64,000 nucleotides of DNA. Source: Prostheceraeus crozeri. Lineage: Eukaryota > Platyhelminthes > Polycladida > Euryleptidae. The stretch covers positions 16,271-80,270 of the forward strand of contig CAJQUW010013604.1 of the NCBI GenBank assembly GCA_907163375.1, written 5' to 3'. Positions 1 to 13,150 of the stretch are shown here, piece by piece. A program made the position numbers and the translations under genes. The notes under the pieces are model-generated. The model had not been told where the DNA came from and did no database searches. It worked only from the letters and a program-made list of their open reading frames with translations. Within the stretch, counting starts at the first letter, position 1, and the number at the start of each line of letters is the position of its first letter.

Positions 1-657
1 ATGCACGATGCAGTGAAGGATATCATGCAGTCTTTGCTGTCGCACTTCATGGACGCCGAATCACCTTCTAAGCTCAGCACATTAAGAAAAATTGCTGAGC
101 TTAATTTGAAGTCAAACAGTAGCCTTCTTGAAGCCCAATGTTGGATTTTGTGCAGTTTTTGGTTATTAGAAAACTTGATGAAAGGACAAATAATGTTTTG
201 CACTGATTGCCGTCGGTTCTATTCCACGATGGCTCAAAAACCGATAAAGCGTTTGCCTCTGAAATACAAATTTGTGACATATTCCAGTGCTATTTCACCA
301 AACTTGATTGGAACAAACGTCAGTCTTTCCGAAAAACGCATGCTGATTCTGCCAAATTGCAATTCATTATGTGTTCTCAAGATCAAGTAATTATAAGGGA
401 TATTCGTCTTTATAAATAATTCTTTATTAAAATAATGATGAATTTTACTTCAGGTGCTTGTCAAAAATATCACTGCGCTTTGGAGGACTAAAGTCAAGAG
501 ACCACATTCAAGAGGAAGCGGGAAGTACAGGCGACCCTCACGTATCTGCAGGCAAAGCGATTGGATTTGCGGACGCAGTATGCGTCATCAGATGAACTGC
601 CTAGAAAGCAGATTTAAAGTGTTTCACAGATTGCCTCACAGAAGTGAAAGTTACTAA
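1..657 (+). CDS. Unidentified coding-like stretch at the left edge
   Basis: An open frame runs from the first base to 390 (129 residues), beginning with an ATG at base 1, so the true start may lie outside the window. A second frame covers 454-657 and contains a charged stretch. The first product begins MHDAVKDIMQSLLSHFMDA and later has a hydrophobic, serine-rich part (LKYKFVTYSSAISPNL). I do not recognise a domain with confidence. The amphipathic helices and later cysteine pair (CTDC) recall regions of hAT-like transposases or their domesticated relatives, but no catalytic motif is visible. It could equally be a fragment of a decayed host gene. The segment from 391 to 453 is non-coding and AT-rich. 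Confidence 0.25.
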
Positions 658-1439
658 TTCCGTTTTGTACATGCGTTATTGAAACTGGTGAGATATTTTA
701 ACATGTCTGAACTCGGGTTTTTTCATAATCCGTTCTTGCTCCTTTTTCTGTTTTTCTCTTAAAAGTGAGGCTGGTGAGTCCATCTATGAAATGACTTGTT
801 TCTAATAAAGGATGAAAGGCTTTACTGAGAAATTTATTGGTTGCAGAGAAATGTATAATCGAAAATAGGAAAAAGTACATAATGTTAGGCTGGGGATTAC
901 GAGGAAAAGGTGTAAGATAGGTTATGAGACCATGAGATGAACGATTTAAAAACTGATCAAAAATTTCATCTGTTGTTCAGTTTCGATAGAGACCACACCC
1001 TTGCCTGGCACATGCATGACTTTCAATTACTTGATAGTAGCATTTAAAAAGCATATATTTGAAATTCGGGAAAAATCTGGAGTTTAATTAAATCTAAGTT
1101 TAATTTCTCTTCTGTTGATTTTTCAGATGTAGATCATTCTTTAACTAAATAGTATTAATAAACAAGAAAAGCAGCTCTAAAATCAAAAATGCGCTGAATT
1201 TCATGTGCTGAAAATTTCAGAGTTACAAAGTTACAAAGCTACAACAGGAGAGATTGAATTATAGCACTTAATCCGTGCCCCGCTGGAAGCATTTTCACCC
1301 TTACTGACGAATTTTTTGAACATCTTTTAAACCAAGCAAGTCATAGCCACCACATTTCTAAAAGTTCACTTTCTACGTATTATGCAACATTTGATATAAG
1401 GATAATAAATTTGGCACAAGACTTTTGGCGTGAGAGCTA
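658..1439. other. Stretch with no recognised feature
   Basis: AT-rich sequence with only short chance frames. I see no repeat, RNA gene or conserved protein here. Confidence 0.4.
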
Positions 1440-1790
1440 TTTTAAAATTTGAATGTCTGCAATATTTTGGCTGACTTCGGTATATATTCACTTCTCAATG
1501 TTATACGAGAGAGGCAGCCTGCGTGGATGCCATTACACGAGACTTCCATCTTTCACCAAGATGGGGCACCATGCCATGCGGCCCGGAGTGTCAAGCAGCG
1601 GTTGGAATATTCCCCTTTGAGTTTCTCGAGAATTGGCCAGGGTCATCCCCAGATATTAACACAATAGCAAATTGCTGAGGAATGTTTAGAAAAAAGTGAG
1701 CGCAAGGTATTCGACCTCCCGTGAGCAACTGATCGAGGCAATCAAAGATGTATGGATGCAAGAAAGTAGGATTGAAATTGTACTTCATTT
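1440..1790 (+). pseudogene. Tc1/mariner transposase, C-terminal remnant
   Basis: The frame at 1449-1667 encodes FHQDGAPCHAARSVKQRLE, the signature around the second catalytic aspartate of Tc1/mariner transposases (usual form QDGAPCH-A-V--WL). In a neighbouring frame at about 1610-1660 the sequence reads ENWPGSSPDINTIAN, matching the usual WP--SPDLNPIE-W segment that leads to the third catalytic acid. The copy is therefore frameshifted between these two motifs. The N-terminal paired-type DNA-binding domain and the first aspartate are not visible upstream. No terminal inverted repeats were found, so this is an old truncated copy of a cut-and-paste DNA transposon. Only about 100 of the usual 340 residues are represented. 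Confidence 0.8.
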
Positions 1791-3389
1791 ATTTTCCCCA
1801 AGTTCTGATAAAAGCAGATTCTGAACCATACTTTGTCTTTGATAAAACTGATGCTAAATAATGATGCTCGTTTCCCACAATAATACAAGTACTCCAAATG
1901 CTTCTCAATCTTCGATATCCACTATCCTTCATTGTAGTACAATGACTTCACATCGTGAACAATGGCTCATTGATGTGTGAACACTTGCTTCATCTATCTT
2001 TTGACTGAATTATTACCTTAGCATTTTCAAAACTTATTTTGATTTCATTCTCATTACGATATTTTCATCTTATTTCTATTTGTTTGATCAGTCTATTCAC
2101 AGTCTTGCCAATGCATAGTCATAAAGCACAAAGTTTCCACTATCAACAGTCTCGCAGATGTGGTTAGTGGTTCAATGAGTCCCTGCCCACACCTCCCTTC
2201 TGAATTTTCTTGCTTCAAATGATCATCATGCTTCAAATGGCAGGTCTATATGTTGTCGTGAAGGTGACTATTTTCAGAACATGATTTTGGAATGATGTGT
2301 CTAATTTTTTAAGTTACATGTATCTCCAGATGTCTTGAAACTTGACATGATATGTGACAATTTAGCAAATTGAATTATTATTTCCTTTGTGTATCTTCTT
2401 TCTAACATTCTTACTATCATTGAATCATTGTGTCATTCTTTCTATCTTTCTATCCTTTGTGTAACTTCTTCTATCTATCTTTTTAAAGTTTGATTTTTTC
2501 CGTATTGAGGTGTTAATTCTTTTTGCTTTTTGCATGCCATTTCACCTTGCTTAATTTGAGTTTCAATTGGAGTTCAACATTTTAGAAGATATTCTGATAA
2601 GCAATGAGCGCTTTTATTATCCTAAACGCATTGTGCAAAGGCAGAAGGATTGATTGAAGACTTGCGGGAAAGTGACCTCGCCGTTAGCGGCGTCACACAA
2701 ATTCAAAACTTAGTTAGAATTGACTTTGATAAACAATGACTTCAAAGGATGGCAGGGGGCTGTCAGATCAAATCAGTCTCTCTTTATGGATCTTAATGGC
2801 GACACGTTAACGGATGTGAAACGCCTTCACTTGCATATGAGATCAGCTCCATTTTTAATGAGCTCGTATCATTTGAACTCTTCATCCTCGGCGCATAAAT
2901 GAGAAAATGAATGAATCTCATATTGGCACATTGTATCAAAGCTAAATAAGTTTAGTTCTGATGTTCGTTTCAACTTTGTCAAATACGGAATGAAACCATT
3001 TAGGCAGCTTGTGAAGTTAAAGGCCAGCAGTATCGACGGAATCGTTACATGACACGTCTTCTTAAAAATCTCTATCTCTGACTCGTCGAAGAAGAAATCA
3101 GAAAAGAAATCTTTATTAATAACATCTTTAAATGGATCGAAGCCAAAAATCGATTCAAGTTGAAAATCCATGTTACATGCTTCAATTTACAACGGAGCGG
3201 TCTGTAGAAATTTCCTCAAAATCCGACGTTTGTCGTTGTTAGAGAGTCAACAGGGTTGGCAACAGAAAGCTCATTGAGACAGAAGGCAGTTTCAATTTTA
3301 TTTGAAAAAGCGATTTGTTTCCCACATACAAAATACCGAGCATAGAGTAAGTACATAAAGTAGATTGGAAACAGTGCATTTATTCAATC
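1791..3389. other. Stretch with no firm gene; one unidentified minus-strand frame
   Basis: Mostly AT-rich, with pyrimidine-rich runs around 2400-2480. A minus-strand frame at 2869-3171 (100 residues, rich in Phe, Asp and Glu) starts at a real ATG, but I cannot link it to a family and see no splice context that would support it. Confidence 0.3.
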
Positions 3390-3539
3390 CCCATGTGCAT
3401 CCAGTTTCGTAATAATGATCCATGAGTAATAAATGAACTCGAGTTGTAATCCAGATCCAAATGTGAAATGCGCCTATTTTCGCAGTTCTGAAGAAATTAC
3501 CACGGCATTGATTGATCATGATAGCAAATCCAGAAGAAA

Positions 3540-3975
3540 GAAAAGTATTTATTTTTTATTTCTTTTATTTTATTTTGGAGCACACTACATGAGGGCGTCA
3601 TATCACCAAAATGATTTCTAGGCCGCTTCACAAAAATCGAAAGATATACATTTAAAAGTCTCTTAAAAGTTTTAAAACAGCCAGCCAGTCTCAAATCCAT
3701 CGGTAGATCATTCCAAAACAAATTATTTCACAAATCCCCCGAGTCATGACAACCTTGAAGAGGCAATGTTCATTAAATTAGCTTCGATGGAATTGCCGTG
3801 CTTTAATGCGTGGTCTTATTAATGGGAGTCTTTTCTTGAGTTTGATCATGTCACTTAAACTGCCGGCACTGAAAGCGCAAATATTATAACCAAAGACAAT
3901 AATCATAATTGACCTTGAGTATGTAAATGGCTCCACAATACCATTCAGATTCAGATAAGAACTGCAGAAGCTCAA
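3540..3975 (-). pseudogene. LINE (CR1/Jockey-like) 3' end fragment
   Basis: The minus-strand frame at 3721-3497 begins with WNDLPMDLRLAGCFKTFKRL. This is the typical C-terminal tail of many CR1/Jockey-group LINE polyproteins (WN-LP----- F-R-LK-YL). Upstream, 3975-3778 contains RPRIKARQFHRS, consistent with the arginine-rich segment that precedes it. The end of the copy at about 3546-3580 is an A-rich run with AAATA units on the minus strand, a plausible LINE 3' tail. Only the last 130 or so codons plus tail remain, as expected for a 5'-truncated insertion. It appears to have landed inside the dispersed repeat described at 3390-4685. Confidence 0.6.
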
Positions 3976-4517
3976 TTTGGTGAATCAAAAATCATACAGT
4001 GTGACTATAAAAGTTGCATCAATCCACAATTAAGTACGAATAGTTGAATTCTATAGTGTTTAGTATTATGATTCTGAGAGTATGAACTGAGAGTATGATT
4101 GTTATTATTATGTTGTATTGTGTATGATGCTTTATTATGTTTTATTTTATGATTGTTGCCATTTATAGCTCAATTTTGCGCTATGATTTTTATAGACCAT
4201 AGGATGCAGTCTGCTAATTAATAATTTACACAAGAGGCTTTACTTAACAGATGCATTTAGCTTGGTGGAAAAGAGTTGTATGAATTAGATCTACTAAGTT
4301 AGCAAACTTGAAATTTGAGCCATGAAACAGAAATAAGATATTAACTTTCGTATGAACTTTCCATTATGTAGCTGTAGCTATTAATTAACTTATTATTATT
4401 AGCTTATTTAACTGTAGCTCATGAAATTTCATTCATAATCAGCTTAATCTCCGTTCAATTCAGATAGGCCATACCTGTAATTATGTTTTTTTTCTCCTTT
4501 TGATATCCTAAAAATTT

Positions 4518-4522
<5 letters not shown>

Positions 4523-4570
<48 letters not shown>
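4523..4570. repeat. (AT)n microsatellite
   Basis: About 24 uninterrupted TA dinucleotides. Simple sequence repeat. Confidence 0.98.
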
Positions 4571-4571
<1 letters not shown>

Positions 4572-4685
4572 AAGTCTGAGGTTTTAAATCGCTAATTTAT
4601 AAACATAGGAATAATTTGAAAACATTTAGCTTTTTCAAAATTGATCAAATTTTCTTTTAGACCCATGAACGTAATCTCCGTATAG

Positions 4686-7600
4686 AACTGAATTTTTTGC
4701 TTTAAAAGATTTCACTGTATGCGGACATGAGTAGTTGCTCTACCTACTATGTACTTACTATAGGGTTCCGAGAATGAACAAGGAACATGTTTCTTTAATT
4801 TCATTTGAACGTAGAAAAAACTCAAAACTAAGTAGATCGCCTACTTCATCATAAGGTAGGCCATATGAAGTATGGAGGATTTTCTTTCAAAAGAGAAAAC
4901 TTTTCTTTGCACTGTGAAATGATATTCTAAAAGCATTCAATTGAGACTATGAAGACTAAAGGCAAATTGAAGACGTTAACATGTTTCAAATAATTATGAA
5001 GAGAAATAAAAGTCATTATAATTTTGCCATAATCACTGCTAGAATTTTTGATATGTTGTGGGTTATTTACGTGATATCCAAATTTTCGAAATTGTATTTG
5101 AGAGCCATGGTATAAAATAAGGACCTGAGGACACAACTCAATATTTGATAATTCTACTTTACTTGCAAATGAACAGTAAGCATTTCCTCATTACAGACAG
5201 CTATCTTGTAAATCTTACTCGACTGAAAAAAATCTGCAGAGAAAGGAAAGGTGATACATGTATTGCCAAACTGCAAGCATTGGCCTTAATTTTCATTTTT
5301 TCAACTTATTGAAGGATTATAGCCCAACCCACTGCTCTTTACCGCAAATTCACCGGATAATTTAACCAGTTTTCGAGATATCAAAACATGTCTGCATCAC
5401 GACGTCTGATCATGATGTGAATTTTGAATAATTGCAAGTATGAACTTGCTTAACTTGAAGACTAATTCGCAACAAAACTGAATTTTGAGTTCGGAGACCT
5501 CGTGTCGAGTTTGACGACTTTCATGCAATCACAGAGGAAATTTTTAGGCCTCATCAAGTATTCAATGCATTGCTGTACAAGTAGGCCGCTACACAAAATT
5601 ATGTATGCGTATAATAGGTGTTTTGCCATCCTAGAATGACATCTACTCAGTTCATCAAGGAAATTGTCAATTACGTTATCGTGCACTTGTATGCGTGTAT
5701 AATGATAGCCATTATGTTGAAACAGTATATTAAAGATGGCCTTTCCCTACAGGCCAGTTCTAAAATTAGAATCGCTGCTATGCTATGCTGTCTTTAATCT
5801 ACTTTTGCACAAAGCTTTAACAGTGCTTTAAATGTCTGTTTATTATATACGTATGTACGTATACAAGTCCGTATATTTATAGCTGTCATTTACGTACAAT
5901 GCACAAATCATGGCATTAACACCTCAATTTAAAGTGAGCCTGCTCCCACTGCAATTTTAGAAACACCTCAGGAAAGCTAGTTGTCAAGCTATACTCTAGT
6001 AAAAACCTAGCATCTCTGTTGATGGAAATGAGAACTCAATCGGTACGAGAAGGATGACAGCATGTATAGACTCATTCTCATATGTGGCGGTTATGGGAAA
6101 ATATTCGCCCTATTTACTTGCAGTGAGAGCATGTTAGGACCAGTGGCGTCGCGTGCTCCCAGACCATAGGCCTTCACTCGGCATTGGAATACTATTTCTA
6201 TACCAAACATTTTTATGTTACAACATTAATTTTCATGAATTTAAATGAATTTTTAATAACAACATCCCGAACATTATTAAAGGCGAAGTGAAAATGCACA
6301 TGAGAAGTGATTGCTCATGTCGCTTAACCGCTTTACTCAAGGAACTGAGACCACATTATCTCGAGAAAAAAGGAGGCAAGGCCAACAGTTTCCTGTGTTT
6401 CTCACGGCCGGTCAGCCACTCACATGTCTGAAATTTTAATGCATTAAAATGTCTTGTTTATTTCTTATTTCTTTCTCTGTGAGTACTTTCAATTTTTATA
6501 TCAGGTGTTGGCCTACCTTGCTTGACGACTGTCATCTTTTCAGTATATTCCCTTCGGACGAAAGGCGTGGTTATGATCTCATCTGCAGTGCTAAACATAG
6601 TGTCACATCAATCACGTAAAAACAAATTATGGAATTCTACCGAAATTGGGTTTTCGAGTCAGATGCATTACTCTGCATTCACTGGAAAACGCTCATCATC
6701 TGATCACAGTCTTGTCTGAACGTCAGCCATCTGCTACTGTTGACGTAGTGGCCTCTCTGACATAAAGCGAATCCAGGAACAATTGGGTAGCGCTTCCCTT
6801 ACTATATTTAGATACCGCGGCTCGATCAAGAATCGCGTAGAATTTCATTGCAAAAATTGAAGAAGGCAAAGCATCATGTCTATCGGAAAAGCCAATATTG
6901 CCGCGGACGCGTGCGCTTACTGCCTCACACGCACACAATTCTCTTTCGCTCCGTCTGAACACTCGACAGCTTGTGTGTCTAATTGTTCGAAGAAAGCAGC
7001 TGTGATTCGAGTACGTGCTGCAAAACTGTTCGCTCTGAGGTTGAGCGTCTGATTTTGAGGCGAAAGCTGTGCACAGCTATCACGAGAAGCTATCGAATTT
7101 AAAGGAATGATGACACTTTTCATTTTTATAATTGTTGGAAAATTATTTTTGAGGATGCGCCGAAGGCCTCGCAGGTATGGAGAAGACGCCACTGGTTAGG
7201 ACAATGGTGTAGTAATCCTACTTTATATTTACCGCCAAAGAATTGGATTCGAAGTCTAGAATGCTTCCACGAAAGTGAGTTGTTGACGGTAAATATGAGA
7301 AGCATGATCATATGAAACAGCTAGTTTGTAGATGAAATCTTAATGAAATTTCAGATGTTCTAATTTGAGCAGTTTTCAAGCTTGCCGCTTCAGTGTTAGA
7401 ATTAAAATCAAATAAAAAAACAGCATTTTTTGCCTTCAAACATTAGCACATGTGCAATCAATTTGTTATTGAAGTATGCCTACTATACGATCAGCATCAA
7501 AATTTGAAGCAAATGAAAAATATTATTGTTTCTAGTTAATATTTTGAGATGAATGATATCATCCATGTAGATTAACTCTTCCATGCCAATCAAAATACTT

Positions 7601-9330
7601 ACCTGATCTTTTCCAGATTCCCTCTGCTATCGATTTGACATTAATCTCTCTATGCCGCAAAGTTGAGTATCCGCCTGTCATTTAACTAAACAGATAATAA
7701 AACACAGAAACCTCTTTGGGGAATGAAGCAGGTAGATGTCTTCAAAAGTGATTGATGTGGTAAGGAAGGTATAACTTTCGTTGACCTCAATCCTAAGAGC
7801 TGTTTATCATGTCATCATCTTTAGCTAAAGCGACGATTTATCTGAGTTTCAAAGTGATCGGTAAATAATATATTCCAACTTTTGATCTTCTGCTGCCAGG
7901 ATTGAGATGGGAATACAAAAGACAGATGATAAATGGCACTCATTCCTCACCAGTCACCAGCAATTTTCTGATTAAACATTAATTTTCGGAATTATTGGCT
8001 ATTTTTACCGTTCATCATGATTTGATCATGCGACATCTCATCTGATCCACGGTAGAGCAGACACATCAAAATACAGTGTTTTCTGATTTCAAGGAATCAC
8101 GCGAAACAAATGTCCTAGGCTCCTAATCAACTAAATTTTTAGATAGACATTTGTTTTGTCGGCTGCAGCTTCTAGAATTTGTTGATGAAATGTGACGGTG
8201 GTCTACAAGAAAGCATATTAAGGCAATTATACTTAAAGGGGTCATTTCTGTGAAAATTTAGAATCCATTCAAATTCATTTAAACTAAACATAGAAATGCA
8301 TGGCACTCCAGGTCGCTTCGAACAATCTTCAATTAGATCGTGACCCCGTTGCTTCCTGCAACACTGTTTCTATTTGTTTAAAGTATAATTGCTTTGTCAT
8401 TTTCGTTGACACGGTTGTTATACTCGATTGAAATCCAGTTTTTATGATTTTATCTTTTTGTCCAATGTTTAGGAGGTTAACCAGACACACCGTGTAGCTA
8501 AAAGAATTCACATTAATACTCAATAATAGAAGAAAAATGTCTCTTGATGACGTAGTTATAAAATGATGATGCGCATTACATGATTGAGCAGTACACAATA
8601 TGCAATGTTTTCCATCAGTATGCAATAATGGCAAAATATCATATTTAAGTAGAAGCGAATCTATCAGAAATCATTAATTTGAGTTCGTAAGTCTAGAAAT
8701 GATTGTTGTTCTTTGAACATATGCCGTCTATCTGAAAAGTCACTCTTGTTAAGCGGAGTATTAATTAACTTAAAGAAAGAACAGACATTTCCACGGTGCT
8801 CTTTGTGCAATTTCCGTGCAATCGAAGTGTATTTTCAGTAAATTTGGTTGCCAATGAGGTATCTGTTCATGGAACAGCATGGGAATTTAAACTGCCATGT
8901 TGTTTACAAATCTACTGCTTGTCAAGTTCTTTCTGTCTTCAAATATATCAATTACATATTATTGAGATTATTTCAGATACTGCCTTAATTCAATATTAAG
9001 CATAGCAGGATGCGTGGCTCTTCAGAAACATTTTCTGAAATCACTTGGTCGAACGTCCCGATGGGAATCATTTTGGCTTTCGCATTGTAATGAACGAAAA
9101 GTCATGATGAGAGTCATAATGAACAAGTCTCCCCATAGGCACAGGCCTCGAGAGAGTGAGAGAGGGAGAGAGACGAAGTTGGCAAGGCTAATCTAAAGCT
9201 AATTTTCTGATTTGGTTTAATCATATTGAAATCACTTTGAAATCCTATTTGACTTCTTGATCGAGAGATTGCTTATTAAAAAACTGAATACATGGTCATT
9301 TGAAGACATAGAATAATCGCAATTCACCAG
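4686..9330. other. Long stretch with no recognised gene
   Basis: Only short frames of 60-100 residues, none recognised. The part from about 6880 to 7080 is visibly richer in G+C and CpG than its surroundings and holds overlapping minus-strand frames (6723-7192); it could be a promoter-proximal exon or an old insertion, but nothing decides this. A purine-rich GAGAGA run lies at about 9152-9175. Confidence 0.3.
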
Positions 9331-9420
9331 CCAGGGTTGGAACTGGCCGCCTGCCGGTTTCAGTAACGCCTGTCACTGGCCTCCGGCCCGGCCGCAAATT
9401 TTGAAGACCGGCCGCCGGTT
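9331..9420. repeat. Hairpin word tract, word GGCC/GCCGG
   Basis: About 90 bases built from GGCCG, GCCGG and CCGGC words in both orientations, in strongly AT-rich surroundings. It begins with CCAGGGTTGG, the reverse complement of the CCAACCCTGG motif that closes the tract at 20710-20810. It can fold on itself at several positions. No coding content. Confidence 0.6.
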
Positions 9421-12046
9421 AATTAAGTTAGAGCATGTCGACCGTTAGCGACATGCAGTCTAGAATAAATTGGTTAGTCGATCATTACAACATTAAGAGT
9501 GTGTAAATGTAACATAATTTGAGAGTATCTACACGTAAGTTTTGCGATATAAATATTGTGAACTGCTCTTTGGACAGTAAAAAATGATTACCGGCAACTT
9601 GTACATGTAGTTCAAACCCTACTTTATCTCAAATGAAGCTTCCAAAATCTCATATTTTAGACTGTTTGAATTTTGGAAGCGTTGTGTATTCCTCAACCTA
9701 TCTATTGAAAAATTATTCCAGATCTTGAATAATTTCGCTACATGGGATAGTTTATGTAACACGTGGAACTTAGAGATGCAATGGGTAATGGATTTCAATG
9801 CAACCTAGGGCCTACTACGAGAACATTTTACAGTGGATCGTGGATAATTGTTTGATAAGCTCACTGTACGCGATAAATTTTGATTGACGTTGTACTTGAA
9901 CACTCACTGAAATTAAAAATTGATGACAAGTTTGACGAGCTCATTGTTGCAGACTCTTATACGTCAGCGCGCGCTCATCAATGTAAGCTGAAAAGATCTT
10001 AATTTAAAACTGTAGTGGAGAGAGTTCTCAATTGACATCGCAAATCACTAGAATTCCCTCACAAGTGAATAAGTAAATCTCACTTAAATGAATCGCTTTA
10101 AATCAAGTTTGCACGTCGCAGACAAAGCATTTCGTAACATCAGCACTGTCAGAGATCAGATCAAACTGCTTATCTCGGAACTTTTATCTTTAAAAAAACT
10201 TTTATCATATTGCTACTTAGAAGTTGTTGACCGCTTAAAGCTTTCTTGTGGAGGGGTTATTACGTATATATATATTATAATTTTATTATCATTGCATCAC
10301 TGTTATTGCTATGTCAGTGCCTGATTGAATCATTATATTGATTATCTGTTTTCAATTTGCTTGTGTTTAATCGACTTTGAAAATGCAGTTAATTATCTTG
10401 AATTATGAAGTAGACCGACAACTCATTGGATCAGTAAATAAGTCAGGCGTATTACTGCTCATCGCAAAAAAGCATGATGTAAAAGTGCGACTAATTGCAT
10501 TGTGTAACATCGTATTGTAATATATACATGTAACTCTCGCTTATCCGGAGTACCGGTAGGCCAACCATTCATGCATTTCATGCCTAATGGCATGAGTTGA
10601 CCAAATAATGTCTGACGATCAAGGCTTTAACCAAGCGGCACACAGACGTCAGGTTTTAGTTGATCACACTGTCCAAAACTTAATTGTGTGACTTCGTGAG
10701 AAAAAGATCCCAACTTTTATTTCTTTTGAACTTCAAAAATTATAAATTACCATAAATATAACAATAAAAGCCCAATTATAGATATGTTCATTGAATTTAC
10801 AAGATATGCACACTTGAAGTGCGGTACACTTTTCATCCTGTGATGCCGGTGGACTCTCACGCTACTTCGTTCTAAAATCTTGTTAGTTCTGAAGTAGATG
10901 CTTCATGATTTGGTATGCAGTCATATAATTTGCGTGAAAGATTTGCAAGTTGGTTATCTATAATTGCTGGATAATCTTTTTGGACATCAAGAGGAGACAG
11001 CGAGAAAGAAATGTCAGGAAGAAATTCCATTCCAAAAGTGATCATCCTTTGACGAGAATATTTTTGCAACCCATAGTGCTGTCTAATGTATTTGTCGAAT
11101 CTGGGCAATGAATTTTACAAGTTAAGTGTGACACTTCCATCATTCACGCCATGGAAGTATGTAGCATCTAAAGTTCATTTTCTCCATCATCACTAAACCG
11201 GCTTGTACGAAATTTGATGGATTAACGAAGTCTGCAGGAAAAAGGATTTGGTAATGCTAAATCGGGAGATACGATGCCCATTGCAGTCAAGTTATAAATA
11301 AGATGGTATTCAGCAAATCACAACTGATTCACAAGTAAACATTATCCAATTGTGACTTTTAACCGCATCAGAAAAATCCAAATTGTTGAAAGCATTGACA
11401 CATTCATAAGGCATAAAGATAAAAAAAATAATGAATCTTTGTTTGATAGCTTATCACTGTTAAATTTAAATAAGAAATTGATGGGAGTACTGTGTTTCTG
11501 CGTGTGCCAGCAATTTGTTTTGTGAGACGCAAACTCGAATTGATCTCCGGTACGAATTCTAAATAGTGAATCATTATTGATTTTATGTTAAGTCTACTTA
11601 AAATTCCTTAGATTAAAAACTAAAAAAATAACAAATGCTCACATGGCCATGATATTATAGGATAAATGTCATATACCATAAATAATATACAAGCTGCTTG
11701 AAACTTCTCGGAGAAAAAGAATTTGATGCATTTAATTTAGTTATTTAAACTAATTTAACCAAAAATATGTGGTGATTATTTTAAGAATTGAAGCAGACAC
11801 AAGTAAGACAAAACCATCATTGAAGATATTTACTTAAACAAAGTCGTCGCAAGAATCTAAAAATCAAGAGTTTGCATAGGCTACCGGTAAATAGCTTCAT
11901 TTGAAAAGCTGAGCCGTCCTGATAGGAAATCAAGCGATTGTTTTTCTGCTTACACAAACTGGTGGCAATGCTTCCTCCAGGGCTTGATGGTTGTATTGTC
12001 GTATCTGTCTGATCTAAGACTTCTAAATTGTCTGTACACTACTTCA
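9421..12046. other. Stretch with no recognised gene
   Basis: A minus-strand frame at 10872-11108 (78 residues, starting MPRFDKYIRQHYGLQ) looks somewhat protein-like but matches no family I know and lacks clear splice sites. The rest is AT-rich with short chance frames. Confidence 0.3.
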
Positions 12047-12385
12047 GGGTGAGTCGAATTAATGTCCCTATTGTGCAGTAGATCAGTGAAAATTCATCCA
12101 ATTTTTAAATGCGATGTGTCTTTTTAAACCTCTGAGTGCGGCCAACAATTTTGTGGATTCTAGAAGTTCATAGATATGATAACTTTTGTAATATTCGACT
12201 ATTTTGAATTTAAAAATTTCTCTGTTTTACGTGCTGCATCTGTTGCATACAACATGCATAATGCATTATAATCCACACATTTTCACACTCAGAGGTTTGA
12301 AATCATGCATCGTCTTTAAAAATTGGATGGATTTTCACTGATCTACAACACTTCGAAAATAAGTACATTTAATTTTACTCACCTT
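12047..12385. mobile_element. MITE-like palindromic element
   Basis: Two arms of about 85-100 bases face each other. The left arm (about 12050-12133) holds GATCAGTGAAAATTCATCC and CCTCTGAGTG. The right arm (about 12284-12382) holds their near-perfect reverse complements, CACTCAGAGG and GGATGGATTTTCACTGATC. The tips (GGTGAGT inward) also match. The loop is about 150 bases and has no ORF. Such short, arm-dominated elements are usually non-autonomous DNA transposons. I could not see a clear target duplication, so the superfamily is open. Confidence 0.65.
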
Positions 12386-12839
12386 TTAAGACTTGATAAG
12401 CTTATTATATAAAATATAAAAGCCAAGGAAGATTTGCAAAAATTTGACATCGTGCTACAATGACTAGCCTGACAAGATGGAACAATGCAAATTCAGTGAG
12501 TAAATGAGTGTGTCTTAAAGCAACTTAGAATCACCTTGTAGAATCAAACTTTGTGGCTCCTTATCTCTAAGGTTTGAAATTGCTCCGATAACAAGGGTAC
12601 ACGGGCTCCTATACTGCATTTATTTAGAGCATATTCTTTGCATTCTTCATGTGGTGCTCCGCAAGCACTGCGTTTGCGAAAATTCTTCCAATAATAAATT
12701 GCTGCTTGAATTTATTTAGGGTCTCCTCTCTATTCCATCATACGAGTAGATATACGTTGTCGAAACTTTACACATAATAGCGTAATATAGACTAATTCAT
12801 GTTGCTATTTTCAGACAAACAGTACTGTTAGTTTGTTAT

Positions 12840-13150
12840 ACCCCAGGTGTCTCTACATTACGTATTCTTATCCACATCTAATCCGACAAGCAAAAAATCT
12901 TTTATGAGCTTCAAAGACGAGCTAGCAAAATCATAAGCTTATATCAATCACAGTTTATACATTTGATGTTGAATAAGTTAGTATTATAGCATGACGTGTT
13001 GATGAATTAATTATTGTGCTCCTTTTCACTTTCTTTGAGAAAAGATTCATTATCTGATTATCTTATTTTAAGGCAACTCAAAAATATGCTTCTTATACTT
13101 CTACTTCATATGCGAAGCAATATCAGTTTATCTCGATAAGCCTTTTGCTT
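12840..13150 (+). pseudogene. Probable LINE reverse-transcriptase C-terminal scrap
   Basis: At about 12904-12950 the plus strand reads ELQRRASKIISLYQS, resembling the LQRRA-KII segment found downstream of the palm domain in CR1/Jockey-group LINEs. The preceding bases could be a decayed form of the proline- and tryptophan-containing segment that normally comes first. Several stops interrupt the frame. Evidence is limited to this one motif, so the call is tentative. Confidence 0.4.

Larger units (their letters stand above)
3390..4685 (-). repeat. Dispersed repeat, copy A (interrupted)
   Basis: Read on the minus strand, 4680-4570 resembles 44627-44720 on the plus strand (shared GATCAATTTT and TTTTCAAATTATTCCT blocks). 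Minus-strand 3531-3390 resembles 45167-45310 (shared GCTATCATGATCA and CCGTGGTAATTTCTTC blocks). The two copies therefore appear to be the same repeat in opposite orientation. Copy A is longer because it holds a LINE 3' fragment and an (AT)n run. The repeat family is unknown. Confidence 0.55.

Noticed and set aside
2869-3171. 100-residue minus-strand frame as a gene
   Set aside because: Starts with ATG but has no domain, no promoter-like context and no neighbour that explains it.
6723-7192. Overlapping minus-strand frames in a CpG-richer patch as a gene
   Set aside because: No recognisable domain, no convincing splice sites, and low-complexity composition. Noted only as a composition change.
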